The position numbers were made by a program, and so were the translations under genes. DNA of 64,000 nt, taken from positions 682,001 to 746,000 of the forward strand of contig JACATO010002138.1 of NCBI GenBank assembly GCA_018389105.1, written 5' to 3'. The notes below the pieces were generated by a model. It worked only from the letters and a program-made list of their open reading frames with translations. It searched no databases and had not been told where the DNA came from. Position 1 is the first letter of the stretch. Each line of letters starts with the position of its first letter. The stretch is from Nautilus pompilius (lineage: Eukaryota > Mollusca > Cephalopoda > Nautilida > Nautilidae). Of the stretch, positions 21,601 to 36,600 are shown in pieces.

Positions 21601-24600
21601 GGCATGTTCAACTTAAAAGAAGTGCTCGCACAGAAATATTAGAATTAACTTGATGATTATATCATTTTTGAATAACCACATCTGTAATAAATAATGGTTT
21701 ACATTGCACCTTTATTTAATACCATGTATTAAGCAACTAGAGACCGTGAAAATTAGTTTTTATTTGGCTTTAAAATGCCACGTGGTTTTAGCTAGACTTT
21801 CATTTTCAGATTTGCTGTTGTTTTTGGCTGTTCAGATGAATGACTGTTGCCAAGTTAATTTGACATTGTTTAAAATAAAGTCAGTGGATTTGTAAACTAT
21901 TAATTAAAAGAAATCACTCTTTTCCACAGTGGCTCATAATTGTGATTCACAGGATCCATTTTATGGTTTATTTTGGCTCATTGGGTTGACGTAAAGAAAG
22001 CCAAAGTAAGGAGCGTAGTGATATTCTAGTATGAATCTTGGTTGGGCCTGGCTTGGTTTAGTGTACCATCCTAGTACGGCTTCCTTTGCACTTTTTCATT
22101 AGCCAGCCACTAGGTTTACTCTGGGCTCTCTGGTTCCTCCCACATCGGAAAATGAAGAGATCTGGTAAGGCTTCCACTGTCAGAGTCAGAATCACTGGGC
22201 CTGTTGTGGCACAGGATTGGCAAAGCTTCCTAGAGGACCACCGCAGCAATACGCTTCCACACCAGGGTTGTCTCCATTACAGACACAACAACAAGCAAAA
22301 CTGTGGTATGATTTCTACTGATCTTAGAACTATTAATGTACGTCATAAAGTCCTGAGTAAACACTGGTGTGTTTGGATACTTTGTGAACAATTTAGTATA
22401 CACTGGCTTTAATGCTATCATAAAAAAAAGGCAAAAATCCAGAGAGAGTTGTGAAAAAGTGGCTGATTTGCCTTTTGGTACAAGTTAGTGATTGTAGTAG
22501 ATACATATCTGGCTTTAGTATTCCATTTCACTTTCCTATTTCTTCCCTTAGTTAAAAAAACAAGAAGACTGTTCGCTTGGATTACCTTGTATAGCTTAAA
22601 GGGTCAAGATTGAGAAAATATTTAAGAATGCCCTCTTAGCAGACCTTTTAATGAAGTCTGTTCATCAAGGGATATGTCCCATTCACAGAATGTTGGCAGT
22701 CTGTTTATTTAGCTTATTTATCAAGCATAAATGGTTTGCCATCAAGCTGGTACTTTGGCTTGTTGTTGGCTAGACAGATTTGTAGTGTAAATAATCGAGT
22801 GTCCATCATTGAAATAATTGAGTGGACTGCTGAATCAGTTCTTCAGTGGGCGTTCTATTTAAAGAAAGTTGCCTTCATTTGTGCCCCATTGTAAAGCGTC
22901 ATGATAGTCAGTTATTTTATTGGCTCCTACCAGATACAAGAACAAAAATTCAATCCTTGCCCTGTTTTATTTAAAAAATCTGAAACTACTTAATTATGTA
23001 GTGCTTTATAAACAGCTCAATACATTTACTGCATACTTTGTAGAGTTACATAATTCCTGCATATTAGAAATTAGTCCTGTAAATAAAGTAACAGCAGCAA
23101 CTAATTTATATGGAGTACTTGGAATATCATATTTTATAAAGGGTTGATTTGGAATTGATCCCTTTCTAACTAATTTTATGGTAGGATATATTACAAAGTA
23201 ATTTGCACTAAACATTGCATACCATATTTTTCAGCCTATAAGTCTTGTGTGGAGTGTAAGTTAAATTGATAATTTCCCTATATTTTTTTTTTTCATTCCT
23301 TCATAGGTAAGTGAATTTGGAGCATAAGATGAGGCTAGATCAATTACAGCATTTTTATAGCCAAACCTTCAACCAGTTGGAACAATATGCCAAAGCCTTC
23401 ATAACATTTGCATCACATTACTATGGTACTTCCAGCTCATAAACATTAACGAGTTTTAGCATATCATTGAACTACTTTGTAGGATGAACTTCCTGATAAA
23501 TGGGGTGTTGAAATAGTTTTTCAACATGTTTGTGATGATGGAAAAATATTTGAAACAAACTGCAAATGTAATTATTGGCTCTGGTATTGAAAACCTGATG
23601 TCTATTTTTAATCACTGCATGGCATTAGTGATCATCAGGTGATCCCATGTCATCTGCACTGTGTGAAATCACCTAATTTAAAAAGCCAAAAGTGTCAGTT
23701 TTATCCATCTTTGACATTTTTATTTGCTTTTGAAGTATTATAGCACATTCAAATTTGCAAATTAATCCACAATTTCATTTTTGATAACATGAGGCAATAT
23801 TTAGATTGGTTTCAAGTTGTCCGACATTTGAGGTTCACAACGAAGCCAATGAGGTCAACATGCTCTGCTGTTCTCTGATTAGATGATACGGTACACCTCT
23901 CTGGGAAACCATCATGTTGAATACTGTACACTATCGAAAGATAGGAAGAAATGTGAGGACAGTGATCATCAGTTGCAATTTGTTTGGCCTTTAACCTCAG
24001 CTGTACAGTACTAAGTGCATAACATGCAGTGCATTGGGTCAGCACATATTCCTCCAGCTTATAATATTAGTCCACCTAGCTTTGTGGCCATTATTTGCCT
24101 TCAGGATTTTTTTTTTTTTTTGTAGTCTGTAACATATCCTTTGCTTTATGCCATTCTCTCACAGATATCTTGTTGACACACTATTTCCTGTACACAGCCA
24201 TATTACTGACATCATCTTCGGTAAATGTAAAAAGTGCCATGTATGACTTGCGCTATTTTGCAGGAGGCATTTTGAGACGATATTATTAGGATGGAAAGGA
24301 TAGGTAGAATGTTATTGGTGGGTAGTGTGTGCTTGCTATTGGTTGGACAATTTCACCATGTTCCAGTGCGAGCAGTAACTATAAACTGCTCACCTCTTTG
24401 GGAAACATTTTTGGCAATAATTTCTGTAGTTTTATCGAATGAACAATTTCACAGTTTATTTTAAAATAAACAGTTATTATTTACTTTTTTATTGAAGCAA
24501 TTTCAATGAGTCTACCCACAGATAAGTTGAAACCTGAACTTCCAGAGAAAAAATATCTAATTATATGCTGAAAAATACAGTACATTAATATTTTATGGAA

Positions 24601-27600
24601 AAGATTATATAAATATGCTATCAATATAAAGAAGCTATAATTTATTAACAATTTGTAATACATGTTTTTAGTGCTAAAATGCTTCTTGTTGTAATAGTGT
24701 TGAGTGGAGCAGTTTTGCTTTCTACAGAATTTAATTTTGTAAGCTGCTTTTGAAAAAAACTTTGAAGTGTTTTTAGAAAACAGTTTTTTTAAAATTGCAA
24801 AGTTATCCATGTTTTTATCTAAATAAGTTAATTTTTTAAAAATTATTTGATGGATAAGATTCCTTTGTGCAATCAAATGTGACTGTTATTAACTAAGTTG
24901 TTTGTACTATAATTTCTTTGGTGGTGGTGGACTACTAAGGTAAGGGACTGGCTCAGTTAGGCGTACCTTCCTGTTTCGACTTTTGATCAGCCAGCCTCTT
25001 TGGTTTCCGCCCACATCTAAAAAGGAAGATCACTAGTAAGGTTTTCTCTGCCAAAGTCAGAAATGCTGGGCTTCTTGTTCCAGATGATTGTCATTGCTTC
25101 CAAGTGGAGAATGATAGCACATCACACTACCTCATAGAAGATATTGGTGTATGAAAAAAAATTTTTTGGCAGCATATACATCCAATCCATGTCATTGCAT
25201 TGCCAATTTTTGTGTAAGAGTGCAGACCTTCCCATTACATTTCATGTTAGAACTGCTTAATGTATTACCACTATAACTAAGTGTAATCTTAGGTAGCAAG
25301 TGCCAGCCAGACATTTTAAATTCAAATCCATATTACAAAGGTCTTGTCGGTTTTTTTTTTTTAACCACAACAATGAGACTTCATATCTTTGTTGAACGTG
25401 AAGTTTATTAATCAAATTAAGTTCCATTACAATCAGTACACTTCTGCTAACAAGTTACAAGTGCATTTATACCATTTTGAAAAAAATCTGAATTTCTGTT
25501 GTCGATTAACTGTTGGAAGGCAGTTTCAATTACTGCTTGGTTGGAGAAGGATTCCATACAACGGAAGCTGTTGATGTGTTTGAAAAGGTGGTTGTCTGTG
25601 GGGAGAAAGGCCTGGTGAATAGGCTGGGTGAGGGAGAACTTTGTACCCCAATGTCTTCAGTTTCTGAAGAGTGACTTTTGCAACATGAGGACGAACATTG
25701 TCATGGAGCAGGATTGGGCTTCTTCGATTCACCAACATTAGCTGTTGTTTGGAGAGTTTCTGATGAACGTTTAATTCACAACAGTACCTTTAAGGTGTGG
25801 TGGTTTAGCCAGGTTGCAAGAAGTTATAGCAAATGACACCAGTTGCAATCCACCAGATAGTGACAATGACCTTTTTTGGGTGGAGGCTGGGTTTTAGAAT
25901 GTGGTTAGGTGCCTTGTCTCTGTTGAGCCACTGCGCTGATTGTTTGCCATTGTTGTAAATGAACCATTTTTCATCCCATGTTATGATTCTATCAAGAAAT
26001 GGGTAGGTTTTTGTTTCTTATGATGAGTGAAGAGCAGATCTCCAATCGATGTTTTTCTTGTTGTTCATTCAACTCATGAGGCACCCATCACCTGGCTGAT
26101 TGCGTCAAGATACTGGAAAACACTTGCAGTGCTTACATCAAGCTCTCCAGCAATTTTTTGCACTGTTTTTCTTGGACTGGCTTCAACTGAAGCTTTCATG
26201 CAGTTGTCATCACAGCTGGAAGGACGTCCGCTATGCTCCTTATCTTTGAGGCTCACATCTCCTGATCGAAACTTGGTAAACCATCGTTGTACTGTGCACT
26301 CATTTGCTGTGTCCTCGTCCCATGTGTGCTTAATGTTACAAGTTGCCTCACTCGCTTTGTGGCCTGGTTTGAACTCGTGAAGCAAAATGGAACAAAAAAG
26401 TTTTCTATTCAAGCTTCACTCAGAACCCTGAAACAAATATCCATTTTATGATTTTTAAAAAGATAGGTTTTGCATAATTTATACCAAAGCACAGGCTACA
26501 AAATGATCTATAGCTTCACAAGCATGCTAAAAATGAACCTCAAATTAACATAATTTAAAAATCGACAAAACTTTTGCAATGACCTAATACTTTGATGAGA
26601 AATAGTTTTTTTTTTCTCAAGTCAGTCTTAAAGAAGAAAGTCATACAAAGGTGACACAGCCTATGATTTCCCACTGAATGAACTTACAAGCTCATTAGTT
26701 GCTTCATTTATTTCGAATTTTTTTAAAAAAAATTTTATTTCAACTGTATTTTTAAGTATATGTGAAAATTAAACATTTACCAATGTCTTTTTTAAATACT
26801 TAATCTATGAAAAATTTTAAAGATGTTCTGTATTATCAAATTATCTTTGGCAAGGTCCGTCTTCTTCCGACAATGAAACTGGGTTTCTGTTGTGGTTGGC
26901 TTAAAGTGAGAAACTGTTGGGAATAGTGTGGTAGGTGAGATATGCATACAAGAACACTTCATAACATGTTATAATTTCAGTTTTGCTTCCTGATAATTTT
27001 AGTATTTTAATAGCTTTTAAAAGTTTATTCTGTTTTTGCTGTTTTTTTTTTTTTTAAAGTCAAATAGCTATTTTTGATGGTTGTGTATGAATTCCATCAA
27101 CTTTCTTTTTTTAACTAGAATTTTCTGACATCACTGTTAGAACTAAGACATATTTTCATTTGTTCCTATAATGGTTTGTCCAACTGTAAAAAGTTATTGG
27201 TGATTTATAAAAAAAGAGACTATTTTCCTAATAATAGGTTTTTGGCAGCTGTTCAGCAAAAGTCAGGAAAACCAATTTTTTTTATCTTTATGATTCTCTG
27301 CTCTTAACTTGAATAATGGTTCATTCAAAAGAGAATTTGCTGGCAAGTTATCAGTCGCATGGTCACCGATGTTAAACATGGCAGAGCAGATCTCCCCTCC
27401 CCATTGTTTCTTTGTTATTACCATGTCTTTGTAATTAGAGCAACCTTATTTATGCCACTAGCTGGATTCTGTCTGGAATATTTGACATTTTATTTTTGCT
27501 CCATATATATATGCTAGGTCTTGGGAGAAATTTGAAATGTACAGACATCTGTTAGGGTATGCGTGCTTTGAATAGATTCCTCTTTGCCATGCTGCAAAAA

Positions 27601-30600
27601 TCTCATGTCTGCTTTACATATGGTTTATAGAAACTGTTTTAACAAATATTAGTTTTTTCCTTGACTGAAAATATTGGTTTGTTTGTTTTTGTTAAACCTC
27701 AAGATGACTTAGCTGTCTTTTGTAGTATTCATGTGAGAATAAATAATAATTAGTTATAAGTAATTATTTCTTTAATAATTGGTACTTAGTAATATTAAAC
27801 AAAATTGTAAATAATGCATTTTAAAACTGTGGACATCAGTATGTCTTGAATCACATGCTGTTGTATTTTCTAATTGTATTTTTGATTACTCGACTAAGTT
27901 TGAAAGCTTTAGTTTGGTTATGTACGTATTTTTTTGCTTGTTTAAACTTTAAGAAAATAATTTAAATGTGGAATTGTTTAATATTGAAATAAAAGTTTTT
28001 GTGGGAATATGAAGTGTACTGAACAAAAAGGATAACCACCTTGGGATTATAACCTGTAATTGGATGGGTTGATACTACATTAATGGAATATATTTTCTCC
28101 TAAAATGATTCTCTTATCTGTTAGGGCTGTAATGATACCTTTTCCATGATACGACATTTATGTGTAGTTAAAACAAAAATGAACCTCAAAGTGAACAGTA
28201 CAATGGAATTCCATTTATTAATTATTTCTTCTTTCATCATAAAACCTAAGTGAGCAAATTCTTTTTATGGAAAATTTAAATGTCAGCATTATTTTGGCAA
28301 ATACATGACCTTTTGGTTCTCAGTGTACCCAGCTATCAAAAAATTGAAAATACTCTCTCTTGGCTAATTTAGCCAGATATGGGTACTTTTGCTTTCACCA
28401 GGTCAAGAATTTACTGTCACATGAAATACAGGAGGCTCTTGACTTTTTATTGGTATACTTCATCCTTTTTCTTTTTAAAGTGAACCTCTTGGAACAGTGT
28501 TTGTAATAAAGACAACACCAAAGAGATCTGACATGGCTACCATCTTGGCTGAAGGAGGGTGGGGCTTGCACAACTCTTAACCAGGCACTTGCTTAACAAA
28601 ATAGCTAGGTAACTCAGGTAGGACAAGGTACTACAGAATGGGCATTTGCAAGTGGATCAGCTTTCACATTTAAACATGCTGCTATTACAGAAATAATTAG
28701 TTTTGTAATGTTTTTAAAAATAAAGTAAAGCAGTGCTGTTTTTTGACTGAACTGAATTTTTGATATAACATTCTGAAATCAAGTTAAAAAAAAGGATGAA
28801 CCTAATGAGCAGCCTTAGTAATCTCAAGTTCCTTTATTAGGTCATCAGCAAATATAGTCTTTTTTTATCACTGCTGAAGGGTAGAGAGTAAATCTTGGAT
28901 TAAATAATGTTGAGTGGGAATTTCTGGACACTTTCATCTTCATAATCATATCTTGACAACACGGTGTGAATAGCCTGTTTGGTGTTTTTGGATATGTGCA
29001 GTTATCTGTGTGTGGAGAGACGGCCTTCGACGACATGTTCTTGAGGGGGCAGCATCAAAGAGACAGGACTGTTGGCATCACACAGTAAGTTAATGACTGG
29101 CTTCAGTGCATCTGTAATCTTTTCACTGAAAACAATGTTGCTTAAATCTTCTGACAAAGTGATCATCTTTAAGTTCTTTTGAACTTCCTTTAAAATCAGG
29201 TTGGCCAACAGCAGACTCTAGTAGAACATCTTTCTGGCTTGTCAAATGCACTGTTCCATCTTGTTGACACATCCGTATTTAACTTTCTTTTTAAGCATAA
29301 TTTTTGGTGAAAGTATGATACTATTCTCACACTACCAAGCACATGATCAAGATTGGCCACCTCTAATCTACATTTTGTAGCCAAATTTATTTGTACAAAA
29401 CATTCAATATGCGGTTGCAGTCCGTTTTTGACAGCCAAGACCACATTGTCACAATTTATGCCATTTGGACATAGTGCCTTTCATTTAGTGTCTGTTTTTT
29501 TGATAATAGCTTGTTCTTCAGTGCGTGACTCTGACACAAGTACAGTCTCTATTATTTCACTTTCAAGTTTCTACTCTGGAGAAATGTAATGTGCAGTTGT
29601 AGTTAGATATGATTCAGTCACCTTGAAAATTTAACCATGAGCTGTTGTCTCCTCAACTTCATTTTACAAGGATTGCTGTTTCATTGAACTATGGTCTTGA
29701 AAGCACTTTGGCTCTAAGGCTTCCACCAGCTGTACGAAAGTTGGGCTTTTGACTAGATTGAACTGGTTAGTTATTTGTACAAGGGGAGACTTAATCCCTA
29801 GTTTTTGTGAAATAAGTTATTTTTAGTTTTAACTGGTTTGAACCGGAGATCAACCACATTGTTACTGCTTGAGCTAGAGTCATTCTCCCCGTGTTATCTT
29901 ATTGTAGCTTCGTAGATAAACATTCATTTATTGTTTCTCTCCCCACTTGTGTGATGTATTTCCACGAAACATTTCTGACACATCACAATGTCTCTGTTGA
30001 CACTTTGCTGTTTTCATTATAGGTTACTTTAAATCCAAAGTATTTCCAAATTGTGGACTTGTGTGAAGCTGGTGGGGCATCTATTTGTATACTTTTACTA
30101 GTCATGGTACACTTTTGTAGAATCTTCAAAGAGAATCCACCCTGCTTTCAGGTCTAAAATCATTGACTTAAAATCCTGTACAGATTGACTCTGATTGGTC
30201 AGCTTTGCTGGTTGTGCTGATCAAAAGCAAATGGTTTCTATGCGTCTGTGGGTGAATAGATTTATCAGCCCGAGCCTGTGTGTTCTTATTTTGATTGGCT
30301 GAGCAACCAGTTCATATTTTCCTATACAGATGGCTAGATTTTCCATACATCCAGTTTTCATTTCAAGGGTACAGAACACTTTTACCCATAGAGACCTCTC
30401 ACTCAGTTGATGCGATATTGACAATACATAGATATTATTATTATTATGTTTCTGATATGATATGCAAACTTGGAATGGCATATCACAACTTGCTGGTGCA
30501 TAATTGCAGGCCTATTATTACCCATAACTCAATTACATCTCATTTACATTGACTTTGTTTTCTTTTTGATCAAATATTTATTGACTCTATTGGGACTCAG

Positions 30601-33600
30601 ATGTTAGATGCTTAGATAAAAACCTGATTAATTGTTATTTTATCAGAAATTTATTTTACATACCTTTGATTCTTTGTAACAAATTGGAGGTGAAGCCTGG
30701 AATGACAACTCTATTAGACCAGTATATAGCAGAATTAGTAAATTCTAATAGTCAAGTGAAATGAGAAAGTCTTATCTACTGTTCACTGGGCCAAACCCAG
30801 ACAGTAATCATTTATAAAAGTAAAAAAATTTTTTTATTGTATCATTGAAATCTGTCTTATAAATAATAATAATAAAAAAAACAGTATAAATCAAGACAAC
30901 CAATTGTTATAATGGGAGCAGTAGAATTTTGATAATTGTTTAATACTACAAATGAAGAACTGTTCAATTTCAAGAACAATTTTTGAAGTAACAGTATTTA
31001 AGTAAAATCTACTTGTACTACAGTGTCTTCTGTGATTTTGTCAGGTTTCTGATTGTGGACTTGTCATTTATGCAATTTTGTCAAAAAAAACCCCAACAAC
31101 AACACTGTTTGCTGTGCAGTTTAACCAGATAACATTATCAGGAGACTGGACATGGAATTTATCATGTATAGGTAATGATCTTTCTACTCTGCTTGAGTTT
31201 ATGTAACAATTATTTTACATGATTGTGTAGCAGAAGGCTTTTAAATTTTGTTCTAAATGACAGTGAAATATGTTAAATATTTGATTTTCAGCAGCAGCAT
31301 AGTAAATAGTAAATTTAGGCGTTTATGAGCTTCGGGACAACATCTGGCGTAGCAGCTTAACTGATGTTACAGTGGTCGTCTTGTTGGTGACGTTACCTCA
31401 GTCGATCAGTTTTTTGTTTTGTTTTTTTTATTTCAGGTCTGGCAGCAAATTCATCAGCCTCTGGGTTGATTTAGTACTTCTGTTTAAATGGAAGTCTTTT
31501 TAGCTGACTCTTAAGTACTAGGCATTGACAATCACATGACTGTCAGGAATTATGTAGGACACCTCACTCTCCATCGCTCCACCATAACTGACAGCTGCAT
31601 TTAGGACATGTTTGATTTGGCTTTACCTGGCTGGGATAGGCGAAGCAGATTTTTACCAATGACCTCCGACATGCAGCTTGCTAAGAATGTGTTGGAACAC
31701 TTAGTGGTAGGTTTGTAGCCATTGCTTTTACCTGTAGAGTTAGGTCAGCAATTTCTTCAACGGTGGCAGGGTGGTTTTTATTTTTTCCTTCTGTTCGCTG
31801 CTAGCACCCAGCCATTTGATAATCTTTTTGAAGGACAGATGTTGTGGTTTGGTATCTGAAAGCAAATGCCGGTCAGATATCTAGCTTAATATTTGCTGAA
31901 AGGCACTTTGCTTAAAATAGAAGTTTATATGGAAAATTGAAATGTGGCCTGGAGTATTATCTGAAATAATTAATGTATGAAAACAGTATAATGATTTAAT
32001 ATATTTAAAATAATATTTCTCATTTCAAAAACAAACTACAGAAGAGGGAAAAAAAATCATTAAAACCTGTAGTGTATTGTTAAAGAAAGACATTTTGAAG
32101 CTGTCCTGGGTAGTACAGTGGCCTGGTGGTTAGCCTACTAGACTGCTGAGGTCCAGAGTTTTAGTCCCAGGCATGGTTTTCTTCTTCAGCAGCCAACTGG
32201 TGGGGGGGGGGTTCTCCAGCTTCCTCTCCTAGGTTGGCCGAGGTCTAGCACGCACACTGCTTTTGGGAATAATCTTACTTTCCAGTTGTCTTATGCGCCA
32301 CCTGGCTTGTGTTCCGGCTCCAGGCCTATGTTGATTCAGATGCAGCAGGGGAAGAGAGCCTAGAATTGAAATGCTACTTTTTACTTATATACTGATTTAA
32401 ACTTTTTTATTTTTATTTTTAAGAAAGTAATATCGTGTTTTTACTTAAATTTGGTTTTTAAATGTACATTTCCTTTCTGGTCTGTTTATAAAGATGGATT
32501 GAATTGTTTTGGTAAGGAGTTCAGCACAATTAGCCTTCAATAGATTTTCTACCTGCTTAGCTCACGGGTCTCCTAGTTTGACTTGGATGAAACTGTCACT
32601 ATTTACCAAACTGTCAGTATTCACTTTGGTGACAAAACAGGGCTAGAGGTCAATGAGACCCTAATCTTATCCCATAGTTGCTGTTGCAATGATAACATTT
32701 TAATATTTATGTACCTGTTTAGTTTAATTTAGCATTGACTGAACATGAAAACTTCCCAGAGTGAATTTGTCGCCGTTTATAAATGTTATAATACTCTTCT
32801 CCATAAGTATAAACAGACATTATACAGGCTGTTTTTGAAGTGTTTAAGGGATTTATAATATTTATTAATTATATAACTACATGAGGTAGACCGAAAACAC
32901 ACAAAAAAAGGTATAAATTGTCTTACAAAAATGCTTAGTTTCTGAGTGATGCACTAATCAAGCCTTGCAGCTTTACACAACCACCATCTTCATTGGCACA
33001 GGGTTTAGTCCTGTTAGCCAATCAGTGCCTTGAACACTGTCTACAGCTGTTGGGTGTGATGTGACTATGATGCAAGAGAATATTGTTCTTGGGAAACCCT
33101 CAAAGTGATTTATGCAAGCTCCTTTAAAATGCCTTGATAAATGCAGTGACTTCTTGACTGTGCCTGGTCTACTGAAGCGTTTTCTATTTTCAATTGAGCC
33201 TGTTTCTTCAAACTTTAAATTTGTAATAGAGTTGAATTGTGGAATATTGTTGAAATGTGCCCTAAGCTTTCATTTCACTGCAGAATTTTTTTTGTGTGTG
33301 TGCCTATCTTATATAGTTAAGCATTTAATAAACATTGCAACCCCTTATCTCTTTATTATTATGATTTTTTTAAAAATTTTTTTACAACAATGCCTACAAG
33401 GGAGATAATCCTGGTAAGGGGCACAGTGCTGCAGTTGTCCACTAGGAAGCATTGCCAATCACGTGCCTCGTGGGACCTGGCACTTTTGGCTATAGCAGGA
33501 AAATTCCATTAGTACTCCTTGTTTATTAGATGTGGAAGGAATATAGAGTATCCAGTGGAAACCCATATGGCTGGTTGATAAGAGTAAAAAGAAACCAAAC

Positions 33601-36600
33601 CAGGGTGGAATGCCAAACTGACTTCGGTCTTCTCTCTGGGAATCAAACTCTGGGCCTTGGCCCTATTAGTTCAATTAGCGCTGGACCACCCCGCCACCTG
33701 TTTTTTAATTAAATAAAGTTATTTACATTGAGAAAATTTTGAATTTTAAGCAGAATATTAAAGCTAAAGAAAACAGCAAAAAGCACATTGTTTTATATAC
33801 TAAAGATGAACACTATGTGGTGATTATTAGAATGATTTGTTCAAAATCCTGAAAATTTGTAAATTTTAGTTTAGGCTGTAGAAATGTCTCAAAGTCTGAA
33901 ACTGCCTACTTTCATTAACCTTTTAGAAATTTAGTTCTTTTTTGCTTTACTGCTGATAATCCAGAGAAACTTGAAGGTCAGCATAAGTGAGCTAAATGAA
34001 GAGTTGGACAAGCCTGCACTTGTAAGGATTTTCTTAATTTAGGTGGTAAGTGGAAGAGTTGATTATACTTTCAGAGATCAAAATAAATTATTGTGCATTA
34101 TTTTGGATTTTTATTTTTCATCTTGCTCTTTGAAATCTAGTTAAAAGAATTTTTTCAAATTATTTATTTATTTTATTTATTTTTTGTATTTGCTTGCTTT
34201 CACTGTCTACTAGATAAATTTTGAGCGATTTTCTCTTTAAAAATTAAAAACGAGAGGAATTTCTCTGTGCACCAGTCTGTGAGTTGTGTTGTGCAGAGCT
34301 TATTCTGAGGTTATGTCCGGTATCTTGTTACTCCGGTAAGTTTTGTGTGGTCAGTGAGGATAGATGTCTACAAGAAGAAGAAAAAAAATATCTAGGTTGT
34401 TTTTACAAGTGCCTTTTGGAAATCTGTTATCTAACCTAATAGCATTGAATGTATTTTTTATTTGGTGCAGTAGGCATGTAACACTAGTGTTGATTTATGT
34501 ATTTATCATAGTGTACATAGCAGATAATCTGATAATTTCTATAAACTGATAGAATTTTGACCAGGACTAGAAAATATTATTTTATATACATTTTTTATCG
34601 CACAATCTGATACAAAGTTTTTTTCAGAAATTTTATACATTTACATAAATTTACATAAGGGGTTGAATTTTTAGAACACCAGGGACTGAACATTTTATTT
34701 ATTTACATAAACCTACCCCATCTATATGGTACAGTAGCACTGCCGGCTGAATATATAGATCTATATTTTAAAAAAAGAAAGAAAAAATTGGTAAAGATTA
34801 CATATGTTGGTTGGGCTCAATTATTGAAAAACGGGGTATTTGTGAATTTTTGGATTCAAAATGTGTGACACAGCAGCAGCTTACAACAAAACGATATAGC
34901 GCAAAGCTTAATTTTGGATATTTTCAAGCGGAAATCAGTTTGCTACAGGGTCGTTCTGTGTCGAGTCAGCCAGTGGTTCCCAGGTCTGATTTTGTTCAAA
35001 TTATACCTTGGAACACACTTGCTCTGAAAATGGGGGAAAAAAAATCACTTTATAGTGGAAAAAAATGAAATATCTAAAAAATTACTAAGCCTATGTTTTT
35101 ACCTGTAACAACTTATCCTTTGCAGATTTGATATGTAGGTATATGGGGCTCCCATAAGCCACAGAGATAACTTCCAAAGATAATACGCAGGTGGTGCCAT
35201 AAGTGTCCCTAGTTGGCTGATTCTTAAATATTATCCAACTTGAGGGGCCATTATGCCAATGTAGTCCTGGTGGAAGGGATTGGAAATATTTTTTTCCCTG
35301 AAAACACACACACTTGCCATGAAAGTGCTTTAAATCCATAATCCCTTCTATCTTTCCTTTCCCATCATATAATTCTTCAATAACCATTTTTGTATATTTT
35401 AAGTAATCGTGAGGTACATATATTTGGTATATTAAAATCATTAATATTTTTCTCACAACTCTGAGAAGTGGTACACAGACTAGTCAAATGGTGTAGGTTC
35501 TAGATTTTCCATTAGATTTAGTGTGCAATAAATGGGTTTGACGCTGATGTCAGCTCATTATATATAGTACACACAGAGTGGCTCAGTGAGCACATGCCTT
35601 CCAAGAAGTGCAGTTGACATTTGGATTATGCTAAGAAATAGTCATGGGATCAAATCAGTGCTCTTTAGGTCTGCTTCTACAGGTGGAATGTCATAAGACA
35701 ATCTACACAAGGACATTAAGAGATCTGTGAGGTATCAGCAATTACTGCCTCTGGAAAGGACCCTGGTGGAGAGGAGAACTGGACACAGTTTGAGCAAAGG
35801 TGATACTTTGTGCAATGAGGAGCATTATTCATACTACTTAAAGAGATTTCCAGATAAACAAACAAAAAAAAGTGGTGGTGTAATCCATTTGATAACCATG
35901 CAGAGTAAGCACAAGGGATATGGTATCCTATGGTAAAAGGAAAGCAGTTGATGGCTCAGATAGGCTGCAGGTAAGGGTGGCTGAAACACTAGATCTAGCC
36001 GGGACATCTTTTAGAGGTACACAGGGAAAGTAGTGTTGTAAGTGCAAGAACTTTGATGTAATGGTGGGTGACAAAGAAACTTTGTTTGGAATCTCCAAAA
36101 CAGAAACAGGTACAAATTCTAACACTGGCACCAGTGAGTTGGAGCATAGAAAAGATAGCCAGAGAATTTGGTGTAACAACATACCAAGTCAAACAAGCAA
36201 GGAAGTTGAAAAAAGAGGACAGAATACTAGCTAATACAGCTCTTAAGCTTGGCATGACCCTTCTGCTTAACAAAAGAAGTTTTGAAATTTTATGAAGACA
36301 ATGAAATATCCTGTGTTTGTCCAGGTAAAAAGGATTTGTTATGGCAAAGATCAGTAGAGAAAAGGTGCCTAAGCCAAAACATTTACTTTTGTCAAATTTT
36401 TGTGAGCTGCATGTCCACTTCAAAGAGAGAACTGGAATTAAAATTGGATTCAGCAAATTTTGTGAGCTATGGCCCAGATGGTGCGTAACTGTAGGATCAA
36501 AAGAAATCCACAATGTATGTGTATGTTGTATACACAAAATGTTGAACTTATGGCATGCCCTTTACCATCGCAACTAGATAGCACATCACTCTTGGGCTAA

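Noticed and set aside
23812-24045. 77-codon minus-strand ORF in a less AT-rich patch
   Set aside because: No recognisable domain or splice context, and no repeat partner in the window.
24481-24876. 131-codon minus-strand ORF
   Set aside because: Composition is dominated by Lys, Phe, Ile and Asn from AT-rich DNA. No motif and no splice context.
32105-33705. tRNA genes at A/B-box-like motifs
   Set aside because: The stretches do not fold into a full cloverleaf by eye and sit at the head of repeated SINE-like units.
35995-36537. 180-codon minus-strand ORF, the longest in the window
   Set aside because: It is the antisense shadow of the DDE transposase remnant, whose plus-strand motifs are recognisable.
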